A DNA stretch of 32,228 nucleotides. Source: Candidatus Poseidonia sp. Lineage in GTDB: Archaea; Thermoplasmatota; Poseidoniia; Poseidoniales; Poseidoniaceae. The notes under the pieces are model-generated. The model did not search any database and was not told the origin of the DNA. It saw nothing but the letters and a program-made list of their open reading frames with translations. The stretch spans positions 127,433 through 159,660 of the forward strand of contig JAURAI010000004.1 of assembly GCA_030829545.1 (NCBI GenBank), in the 5' to 3' direction. The position numbers were made by a program, and so were the translations under genes. Shown here piece after piece: positions 26,300-32,228 of this stretch (position 1 is the first letter of the stretch; each line of letters opens with the position of its first letter).

Positions 26300-26437
26300 G
26301 TGAGTCTAATCCGTTGCCATGAATGTGATGCTGAGATTTCCGAACTAGCATTTTCTTGCCCAAAATGTGGAGCGCCCCCAAAAGGTGCCATAAAGCAGAG
26401 TAAGCATGATCAAAAAAATAGTCGCCCACTACAATGA
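26300..26437 (+). CDS. Zinc-ribbon N-terminal fragment (likely frameshifted)
   Basis: A GTG-initiated frame of 45 residues that is too short to stand out on length alone. It reads MSLIRCHECDAEISELAFSC followed by PKCGAPPKG. The pairs CHEC and CPKC are the standard CxxC zinc ribbon found at the start of many small membrane or regulatory proteins. An in-frame TGA at 26294-26296 fixes the start to the GTG at 26300. After the ribbon the frame passes an A7 run (26412-26418) and soon hits a stop. If one A is skipped, reading continues straight into the membrane-protein frame that ends at 26663, giving one protein of about 120 residues. No close ribosome-binding site is visible. Confidence 0.6.
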   Translation: MSLIRCHECDAEISELAFSCPKCGAPPKGAIKQSKHDQKNSRPLQ

Positions 26438-26663
26438 TTTGTCTCGTATTACGGAAAAGAATCGAAAGACAAAGATTGTCATTTTGGTGCTTATTGTTGT
26501 ATATGGAATTGCAACATTCCGACAACAAACAATTGTAGAGAATGTGATGTATTTCGGCATCTTCTTAGCAATGCTAATTTCAAAAGGCCCATATCACTAT
26601 TGGGTGAAGAAAATAAAACGACGGATAGAAATCAATGAAACATTGCATGCCCAAGTACCGTAA
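26406..26663 (+). CDS. Small membrane protein, probable continuation of the zinc-ribbon gene
   Basis: An 85-residue frame opening at an ATG (26406) that overlaps the zinc-ribbon fragment in another frame. It has a basic segment (ITEKNRKTK), a membrane span (IVILVLIVVYGIATF), a second weaker hydrophobic stretch (NVMYFGIFLAMLISKG) and a basic C-terminus (VKKIKRRIEI). Alone it lacks a convincing ribosome-binding site. Joined to the ribbon by a one-base shift at the A7 run, it gives the common zinc ribbon plus transmembrane architecture. I read it as the second half of that gene, though independent expression from the ATG is possible. Function unknown. Confidence 0.5.
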   Translation: MIKKIVAHYNDLSRITEKNRKTKIVILVLIVVYGIATFRQQTIVENVMYFGIFLAMLISKGPYHYWVKKIKRRIEINETLHAQVP

Positions 26664-26703
26664 CAGGCGGAATCTGTATAGGTGAACAGCAAAAGTCCTC
26701 CCC

Positions 26704-28089
26704 ATGCCCACCCCAGCAGAAGTCCGAGACCTCCTTCAACCCGTCCTCGAACCTCCAACCGTGGATTTTAATCTTCCAAAGTCCATTTTCGGTTGGATTT
26801 CCTCTGTTTTGGGCCTTATTTTGATGGTTGGCCTCACCTTCTTTGTACTCACGGCGACCATCACGGAAAACGGTTCAGATGGAACGGTAGAGGTTGGCAA
26901 AGCCGCAAATTATGTTGCTGCCGCAGCGATTATCTATGTCGTTGGGCTTCTGTTTGCATACTCGTTTCCAACCTCGATGAAACTCACTCTTGAAAACCTC
27001 CAAGAAAAGGTGCGTGAAGGAGGGACCCAGGCTCGGTGCAACAATGGCTCCGAACCCCATCAACTTACTACAGGAGGCGACGGTTGGATCTTACCCCCGC
27101 CGCAGATTTCGGAGTGGAATACTACCTCACCCCACTCTGGCGATGAAGCGGGATTGATTCAGGAACATCCGCGTAATATTGGGACTCCAATGCCGGCGAT
27201 GCTCACTGCCACGTCACTCATTCGTGCAGTCCAGAGTTTCATTGCGGGTCTGCTTATCCTTCTCGCCGTCAATTTGGACAAGGAGATGCTTCCCGTTGCA
27301 GGCGCAGGAGTGGTCCTTGCAGTTCTTCTTCTCATGGTTGAATATTTCCGCCGCCGAACCAACATGCGAATCACAGACCTTGCTACTTCAACGATGCAAG
27401 GGCTACCGATGGGCGGCGTGGAGATTTTTGGGCAACTTCGCCCCAATTCCCCCGGCGCGTGGCCCGCTCCCGTGTACGTAGATGGTTCTCGAGACAAGGT
27501 GGTCAACGGTCAAGTTCAGTGGTATTGGGAATACGGTCACCATTTTACTTGGGAGGAATACGTTGAGACGACTGACTCTGAGGGAAATAAATCTGGTGAA
27601 TGGAAGAGCCGAAGCTCCTACAAACGAATTCGTAACGATGAAGGGAATTCGAACGCAATGGTCCACGATGGCACGGGTGGCGTGAGTGTGGACCCTGAAC
27701 TCCTTCGTCAAGGAGAGATGCCGAGTACGGGGGATTGGTCGACCCGTGACGATTCTCTTTGGTCGACCAAAGGGCTCACCTTCGCGAGCGGCAAGGTTCG
27801 CAATCGCCAAGCATTTCACCAGTGGAAATCTCGAGGGTTTTGTGTTGGCGACCCTTTCTTCAGTCATTGCTATGTGCGACCAAAGACAAACGAGGAAGCG
27901 GAGCATGTTGACAAAACAATTGCACATGCCCTGGCCATGCTGACTGCCGAAGGCGACGAACCCGGGCACAAGGTGATGATTCACCGTGGCTCAGAACTTC
28001 TTGCCTTGTCAGCCGCAAAGAGTGCCGCCTCTGCATATCTGCCCGCTTTTTTGCTTGCATTAATGTGCGCAATTTCCTACATCATTTGA
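26704..28089 (+). CDS. Membrane protein with GIDE/MULAN-like domain
   Basis: A 461-residue protein with membrane spans at about 28-52, 69-88, 170-190 and 196-214, and a C-terminal span near 445-461. Between them are a loop (90-165) and a soluble domain at about 235-335. That domain contains VEIFGQLRPNSPGAWPAPVY, a Trp/Tyr-rich WYWEYGHHFTWEEY strand and NDEGNSNAMVHDGTGGVSVD. This order (G-x-V-x-P, W-rich strand, then D-G-T-G-x-V-x-V-D) resembles the GIDE/BAM domain of mitochondrial E3 ligase MUL1 and its prokaryotic relatives. No RING finger is present. The ATG at 26704 begins after a 40-bp gap and marks the return to the general base composition. The domain call is by pattern only and should be treated as provisional. 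Confidence 0.65.
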   Translation: MPTPAEVRDLLQPVLEPPTVDFNLPKSIFGWISSVLGLILMVGLTFFVLTATITENGSDGTVEVGKAANYVAAAAIIYVVGLLFAYSFPTSMKLTLENLQEKVREGGTQARCNNGSEPHQLTTGGDGWILPPPQISEWNTTSPHSGDEAGLIQEHPRNIGTPMPAMLTATSLIRAVQSFIAGLLILLAVNLDKEMLPVAGAGVVLAVLLLMVEYFRRRTNMRITDLATSTMQGLPMGGVEIFGQLRPNSPGAWPAPVYVDGSRDKVVNGQVQWYWEYGHHFTWEEYVETTDSEGNKSGEWKSRSSYKRIRNDEGNSNAMVHDGTGGVSVDPELLRQGEMPSTGDWSTRDDSLWSTKGLTFASGKVRNRQAFHQWKSRGFCVGDPFFSHCYVRPKTNEEAEHVDKTIAHALAMLTAEGDEPGHKVMIHRGSELLALSAAKSAASAYLPAFLLALMCAISYII

Positions 28090-28101
28090 ACGCCTGAGCA
28101 C

Positions 28102-28740
28102 TCACAAAGCAAAAGCCTTCGATACATCAGTGGTGAGCAACTGGTCATCGAAAGCCCCGCGTTCTGACACGTTCATATCGCCACACGAGAGAGCTGCATC
28201 CAAGACAGTTGTGATTGCTTCCGGATGGTATTGAACGGTGTATATGGGGCGAGTCGGGTGGCGGCATGCGGCAATCTTACAGTGATCTGAGGACGCTATG
28301 ACGTGCAGGTCGCCAGCGTCGACCACATGTTCTTGATGGGCAAAAGCAGCCATGTCGCTCTGCCCGTTCAAGCCAGTCACTTCCGCGACAAAATGGGAGT
28401 CGGTTGAAGCCCGCTCAATACGTCCTCCGAAGGCGTGAGCAATGATTTGGTGGCCAAAACAAATCCCGTAGAGTGGGACATGAGCCGAGTGTATCAGCGC
28501 AACCACATCATCCATCCAAGCCTCCCACATGGAAACATTACGCCGAGACCCGGTGATAACGATGGCATCGGAGGGCACTGGTTCGGATACCACCGTCCCA
28601 AACCCGTACTCGAGTCGTTCATCTGTATGGGGCGACCAAAGGAATACTTCCTCGGCCGGGAAGTGTTGGACAATCTCTCTAACACCCTCGCGCCCAAAGG
28701 CCTCTCGTTCGGCCAAGAGGTCAACGATGAGAAGGCGCAT
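28102..28740 (-). CDS. Class I glutamine amidotransferase
   Basis: A stand-alone GATase1 domain protein of 212 residues that releases ammonia from glutamine or, in relatives, hydrolyses gamma-glutamyl compounds. The triad is visible: nucleophile Cys94 in YGICFGHQ, His172 and Glu174 in YHPEA. DAIVITGSRRNVSMWEAWMD forms the oxyanion-side loop region found in GMP-synthase-like GATases. The frame is open to 28881 without an obvious domain; the ATG at 28740 fits the family N-terminus (MRLLIVDLLAERE) and leaves a 91-bp gap after the phosphate transporter stop. It converges on the GIDE-like gene. No synthase partner is adjacent, so the acceptor reaction is unknown. It is not the GATase subunit of a recognisable purine or tryptophan locus. 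Confidence 0.87.
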   Translation of the reverse strand: MRLLIVDLLAEREAFGREGVREIVQHFPAEEVFLWSPHTDERLEYGFGTVVSEPVPSDAIVITGSRRNVSMWEAWMDDVVALIHSAHVPLYGICFGHQIIAHAFGGRIERASTDSHFVAEVTGLNGQSDMAAFAHQEHVVDAGDLHVIASSDHCKIAACRHPTRPIYTVQYHPEAITTVLDAALSCGDMNVSERGAFDDQLLTTDVSKAFAL

Positions 28741-28831
28741 GCTGGGATGATAACGGCATGTGCATTGAACTTTCTTCAACAATGCGAGAAGATGCAGAAG
28801 CCTGGATGCGAACCTGCCAAGTGTTATTCCC

Positions 28832-30955
28832 TCAACGGTTGAGGATGGGCAGGAAGGCATTGGCCGCTTTTTCACAAGCATTTGCTACGTCATCAAGGCG
28901 TTGCAGGACACGGTACATGTGCATGGCTGCCAAAGGCGCATCATCACCGTTGGTGAAGACGTACGTTGCGGCCATGGCTTCGACACCGTCCGCTTCATGT
29001 TCCTTGAGGTTCACTTCACGGATCAATTCTGCTAGTTTTTCCTCAGCCGCCTTGGTTTGACCGCTGATCGAAAAGTCTCGCAGTGCTTCAACTGTATCTT
29101 CGTATTTTGCCACTGTCTCAGAAACAGCCTTGGCCATACTCTTGAGATTCGCCTTAGCTTCATCATCGTCCATAAGTGGGCGGAAGGCCAATTGCTCTGC
29201 TACATTTTGAGCATAGTCAGCAATCCTGTCTTGTCGACTGACCATGTACAAAAAGTCGTCCAAGGGGACATACACCCCAAGGCGCTTGTCATCCATTGCT
29301 AAACGACGCAAATCCGATTTGATGTCGTCTGCCTTTAATTCAGTTTCAATGGTCGCTTGTATGGCATCGCTGGGGTCATTTCCGTCGCAAGCAGTATTCA
29401 CGGCTGTGAGCATGTGCTCAACCGTTTCTTCAACTGCTTGAGCGTGGTCATGGAACAAATCAAACGGCGTCACTGGGTGACCATCGCCGCCTACATCAGA
29501 CAGGGCATCTTCAACATGAATTTCAGAACCACTTCTCCAAATTGCAAACCCAACTGCCATGAAGGCAAGTGGCAGCAACACGATCATGTTGAGAATTTCT
29601 CCACCGGAGGCGACGAACAACACGATTGCACCAAATGCTGCAGCAGGGACACTTGCTACCCAGGAAGCAGCGATCTTACCAAAGACGCGGAAGTCGACTG
29701 CTTTGGCACCGCCCGCAAGGCCCACGCCCACCACGGCCCCGACCAAGGTATGGGTAGTGGAAACAGGGACGGCGAGGAAGGGCATCGAGAATACGAGGAT
29801 GGTTGTGGCTGCCCCGAATTCAGCAGCAAACCCGCGAGTGGGGGTGATGTCGGTGATTTTCTTTCCAATCGTTTCCATGACTCGCCAGCCCCAGGTAAGC
29901 ACACCGATAGTGATTCCGGCAGAACCGAGCAGTATCAACCAAAGTGGAATTTCAGCCTTCGCTGCCAACTGTCCAGTATCGCTGCTCAGAACTTGCCAAA
30001 CAGCCGCCATGGGGCCAATTGCGTTGGATCGGTCGTTGGCGCCGTGGGCGAAGGCGACATAGGCTGCAGTGATGATTTGCAGCCATACGAAAATCCGCTC
30101 AACTCCTTTGAAGCCGCGCTTTTCTTCATTGATGTCAATTCGTCGAAGAACCAAGTAAAGAACCACGCTGGAAATGGCACCGATGAAGGCCGCCAGCATG
30201 ATGGAGTTGATGGGAATCCAAGCGTTTTCTGCCCACGGATCAAAAACACCGTTTTCTTTCACAGGCAACCAGTCGTTCTTGTTTTCAATCCAACCATTCG
30301 AAGCGGCTCTTGAGATAAAACCCTTCAGTGCTTTGTATTGAAGCGCCAAGCCGAGAACAAAAAACGTAGGGAATGCGAGAATTGGAGCAAGCCAAAGGGA
30401 ACGCTCCACCGGGTTTTCATTGTCAAGAATGAGTTTTTTGATGATGATAAAGGAGAAGAAACCAATCAGGCCGCCCATCAGTGGACTGGCCACCCAAGAC
30501 ATGACGACTTTCCGCATAACTTCCCAATCGATGAGGGAGGTTGAGTACTTCACTTCAAGAATCAAGCCTACACCGAGAATACCACCGATGATGGAGTGCG
30601 TTGTTGAGACCGGGAGGCCATAGCGAGTGGCCACCGTCAACCATGTCGCCGCCGCCATCATCGCTGCGATGAAACCCAATGCAATGTCGGTTGAAAACGC
30701 TGTATCGATGAGAGGATCTGCAAAGTCCACGCTGAGAATACCCTTGCGAACGGTGTCTGTAACCGCATCACCCGCAAAGAAAGCCCCTGCGAATTCAAAC
30801 ACAGCCGCGATGATGACGGCTTGCTTGAGCGTGAGGGCGCGAGAACCAACCGAAGTACCCATTGCATTGGCAACATCGTTTGCACCGATGTTCCAAGCCA
30901 TGTAAGCACAGACAATCAAAGCCAAGCCAATCAAAACTACCGTTAGAGGTTCCAT
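28832..30955 (-). CDS. pit: PiT-family phosphate permease fused to DUF47/PhoU-like domain
   Basis: A 707-residue protein that imports inorganic phosphate with a cation. Residues ~1-490 form the PiT transporter with its two inverted signatures, GANDVANAMG (24-33) and GANDRSNAIGP (305-315), and the two PVSTTH motifs, the first at 115-120. From ~495 to the end is a soluble helical domain (HDHAQAVEETVEHMLTAVNT to MHMYRVLQRLDDVANACEKAAN) like the Pit accessory protein DUF47/PhoU family, normally a separate gene. The fusion suggests built-in control of transport. The second signature has Arg-Ser where Val-Ala is usual. The ATG at 30955 (MEPLTVV) is chosen; an upstream start would add residues not typical of the family. 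A TATA-like CTTATAG lies 24-30 bp upstream, suggesting a leaderless transcript. It is divergent from a phoU-like gene. Confidence 0.94.
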   Translation of the reverse strand: MEPLTVVLIGLALIVCAYMAWNIGANDVANAMGTSVGSRALTLKQAVIIAAVFEFAGAFFAGDAVTDTVRKGILSVDFADPLIDTAFSTDIALGFIAAMMAAATWLTVATRYGLPVSTTHSIIGGILGVGLILEVKYSTSLIDWEVMRKVVMSWVASPLMGGLIGFFSFIIIKKLILDNENPVERSLWLAPILAFPTFFVLGLALQYKALKGFISRAASNGWIENKNDWLPVKENGVFDPWAENAWIPINSIMLAAFIGAISSVVLYLVLRRIDINEEKRGFKGVERIFVWLQIITAAYVAFAHGANDRSNAIGPMAAVWQVLSSDTGQLAAKAEIPLWLILLGSAGITIGVLTWGWRVMETIGKKITDITPTRGFAAEFGAATTILVFSMPFLAVPVSTTHTLVGAVVGVGLAGGAKAVDFRVFGKIAASWVASVPAAAFGAIVLFVASGGEILNMIVLLPLAFMAVGFAIWRSGSEIHVEDALSDVGGDGHPVTPFDLFHDHAQAVEETVEHMLTAVNTACDGNDPSDAIQATIETELKADDIKSDLRRLAMDDKRLGVYVPLDDFLYMVSRQDRIADYAQNVAEQLAFRPLMDDDEAKANLKSMAKAVSETVAKYEDTVEALRDFSISGQTKAAEEKLAELIREVNLKEHEADGVEAMAATYVFTNGDDAPLAAMHMYRVLQRLDDVANACEKAANAFLPILNR

Positions 30956-30978
30956 GTATCTTCCAGCACAAGTCAATA

Positions 30979-31023
30979 CTTATAGTAGAGCGAGTATAAT
31001 CTATATAGGTCTATATTTTGAGG
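30979..31023. promoter_or_regulatory. Divergent pit / phoU promoter region with phased repeats
   Basis: The 73 bp between the two start codons hold a minus-strand TATA-like element (CTTATAG at 30979-30985, 24-30 bp from the pit ATG). They also hold two direct repeats TCTATAT at 31000-31006 and 31010-31016, ten bases apart, one helical turn. The first overlaps the palindrome CTATATAG (31001-31008) and probably the phoU-side TATA box. GAGG (31020-31023) is a ribosome-binding site five bases before the phoU ATG. The repeats are well placed to be an operator serving both genes. Confidence 0.45.
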
Positions 31024-31028
31024 AATTC

Positions 31029-32078
31029 ATGGCGCTTGGCCCCGGCGATCACGATGTTCGAAAACTGCAATCCACGGGTGGAAGCACATTCACGTTAAGT
31101 CTCCCAAAACCTTGGGTATTGCACTACCAACTTGAACCAAGATCTTCACTCAAAGTGGATTGGCGGCCCAGCGGCGCTCTTCGAATTACCCCACTTGAAC
31201 AAAACCTTCGACTGGAACGCTATGTTGGCATCAACCTCACCCAAATCCCTGAAAACAGTCTTCACGATCACCTCATGGGCGCATATATCTCAGGCGCAGA
31301 CGTCATTGTGATTTCCTCGCCGGAAGACCATCCAGCACCGACCCGAATCATTCGACGCTTCCTTCGTTCAACTCGAGGTTTTGAGATTGTTGAACAGAAC
31401 CCATCCAGCACAGAATTGAGGTGCCTTCTCAACCCGGGTGAAATGCCGCTCCACGCCAGCATCAAGCGGATGTACTTGCTGGTCACGTCGTTGGTTCGGG
31501 ATTTACAAGAGGTGTTTTCGGGAGGCGACATAGACTATCTTTCCGATCACGAGGAACGGGAAAGTGAAGTTGATGGCTTGCTGTATTTGGTTGAACGACA
31601 AACTCGCATCGTGTTTGAATCGTACCAAGCATCTTCACGCCTGAATGTTTCACGAAGCCAAGCGCTTGAATATGCTAATCTGGCTCGATGCCTTGAACGA
31701 ATGATGGACCACGTCAACACGTTGACATTATTCATCATTGAACACCGCAATCACATTCCCGTTCTTGGCGAGACGCCCCCCATCCAACATCTCCCTCTTT
31801 GGCAAGAATCTCTGAAGGAGTTGATGATCAATATCCGAACGCAAGATTCCCACCGAATAGAAAGGGCGCGCCATCAACTCAAAAGCTTGCAAACCACATT
31901 AAAGGACTACGAAACCTCCATTTTTGACGGTGACACCATGAATCGTCAATTGGCTGCCGCCTTGTCAATGTCTGAATCCGTACGACGGTTGTGTGCATAT
32001 TCTCGGGACTTTGGTGAAGTCCTCCTCAACATGAAGCTCGCGTCAATCATCGTGGAAACGAGAGAAACGAAGCAATGA
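31029..32078 (+). CDS. phoU: PhoU-family phosphate regulator with AbrB-like N-terminal domain
   Basis: A 349-residue cytoplasmic protein. Residues ~8-55 (VRKLQSTGGSTFTLSLPKPW) look like the SpoVT/AbrB-type DNA-binding or dimerisation domain found in archaeal PhoU proteins. The rest is helical with two PhoU-like three-helix units (about 135-245 and 255-345), including HEERESEVDGLLYLVERQ and the Arg/Glu-rich ARCLERMMDHVNTL. PhoU proteins bind metal clusters and restrain phosphate transport or Pho signalling. The ATG at 31029 follows GAGG at five bases; the longer frame from 30954 crosses the divergent promoter and was rejected. Its place opposite the PiT-DUF47 fusion indicates control of phosphate uptake. 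The AbrB-like part makes direct repression of the shared promoter possible, but this is inference. Confidence 0.9.
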   Translation: MALGPGDHDVRKLQSTGGSTFTLSLPKPWVLHYQLEPRSSLKVDWRPSGALRITPLEQNLRLERYVGINLTQIPENSLHDHLMGAYISGADVIVISSPEDHPAPTRIIRRFLRSTRGFEIVEQNPSSTELRCLLNPGEMPLHASIKRMYLLVTSLVRDLQEVFSGGDIDYLSDHEERESEVDGLLYLVERQTRIVFESYQASSRLNVSRSQALEYANLARCLERMMDHVNTLTLFIIEHRNHIPVLGETPPIQHLPLWQESLKELMINIRTQDSHRIERARHQLKSLQTTLKDYETSIFDGDTMNRQLAAALSMSESVRRLCAYSRDFGEVLLNMKLASIIVETRETKQ

Positions 32079-32087
32079 CTGAGGGAA

Positions 32088-32171
32088 TGCAGGAGGCAGG
32101 ATTCGAACCTGCGAACCGTTACGGACTGGGACCTCATCCCAGCGCCTTTGACCAAGCTGGGCGACTCCTGC
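32088..32171 (-). tRNA. tRNA-Leu (anticodon GAG)
   Basis: An 84-nt class II tRNA read from the complement. The acceptor stem GCAGGAG/CTCCTGC is perfectly paired with discriminator A. The D arm has a GCC/GGC stem and GG in the loop. The anticodon stem CTGGG/CCCAG holds loop ATGAGGT, so the anticodon is GAG and reads leucine CUC/CUU codons. The long variable arm (TCCGTAACGGTTC) and the T arm GCAGG-TTCGAAT-CCTGC are typical of tRNA-Leu. No intron is present and CCA is not encoded. It lies 9 bp from the stop of the converging phoU-like gene. Confidence 0.96.
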
Positions 32172-32195
32172 GCCATTCGGGGCTCTCGCCACGCG

Positions 32196-32201
32196 TATAT
32201 C
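32196..32201 (-). promoter_or_regulatory. TATA box of tRNA-Leu
   Basis: On the minus strand GATATA (complement of TATATC) lies 25-30 bp before the first tRNA base, the distance expected between an archaeal TATA box and the transcription start. No protein gene is seen in 32172-32228, and the sequence around it is otherwise GC-rich. Confidence 0.55.
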
Positions 32202-32228
32202 AACACCGCGACCGAGGCGATTGCCTCA

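Noticed and set aside
29357-30313. A 318-codon plus-strand frame opposite the phosphate permease
   Set aside because: It is antisense to a clear PiT gene. The translation is rich in His, Gly, Asp and Ser without domain features, as expected of a mirror frame.
30954-31028. Longer phoU-like start at 30954
   Set aside because: It would translate through the divergent promoter region, and GAGG with an ATG at 31029 matches the family N-terminus.

Overview
The window looks like a chromosomal segment of a marine planktonic euryarchaeon, most likely Marine Group II (Candidatus Poseidoniales) or a close relative. This rests on gene content, because there is no rRNA here. Archaeal markers are a beta-CASP RNase of the aCPSF type, a PhoU with an AbrB-like N-terminus, TATA boxes close to start codons, and a tRNA-Leu without an encoded CCA. 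They are mixed with genes of bacterial character (uvrA, katG, a fatty acid desaturase, an RluA-type pseudouridine synthase). Secreted lipoproteins with L-[SA]-G-C lipoboxes and a thrombospondin type 3 repeat protein also fit that group. Genes are tightly packed, with several overlapping start/stop or stop/stop pairs.

Layout. 1-4411 (minus): partial uvrA, an RluA-family pseudouridine synthase and moeA. 4489-8288: a tungstate uptake system made of a fused permease-ATPase (plus strand) and, converging on it, tupA. tupA is the last gene of a minus-strand cluster with a small zinc-ribbon protein and a beta-CASP RNase. 8608-11500 (plus): a 2[4Fe-4S] ferredoxin, a small Rossmann/FAD-like protein, a fatty acid desaturase and the tRNA-editing protein AlaX. 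11497-18409: a Cys-rich hypothetical protein, a site-2-protease-like M50 peptidase, a secreted M28 peptidase, a secreted C-terminally anchored protein, and an LVIVD-propeller plus SCO1 pair. 18542-20714: an FkbM methyltransferase, a DDAH-family hydrolase and a hypothetical gene. 20801-23357: katG followed by a Fur/PerR-type regulator, with a Fur-box-like sequence upstream of katG. 23358-24742 (minus): an SDR oxidoreductase and a polytopic membrane protein.

24750-26670 is an AT-richer stretch of damaged genes. It holds a thrombospondin type 3 repeat protein split by an in-frame UGA exactly where a repeat expects Cys, a C-terminal remnant of an acyl-CoA dehydrogenase, and a zinc-ribbon/membrane protein whose halves are joined by a one-base shift at an A7 run. 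26704-28740: a membrane protein with a GIDE-like domain and a class I glutamine amidotransferase. 28832-32078: a PiT phosphate permease fused to a DUF47/PhoU-like domain, divergent from a phoU-like regulator across a promoter region with helically phased TCTATAT repeats. 32088-32171 (minus): tRNA-Leu(GAG).

Functional themes are tungsten/molybdenum cofactor supply (moeA with tup genes), peroxide defence (katG with fur), phosphate uptake and its control (pit-DUF47 with phoU), and a possible electron-transfer set serving the desaturase. I found no CRISPR array, integrase, transposase or recognisable defence island. The most unusual structures are the three gene lesions in 24.9-26.7 kb.
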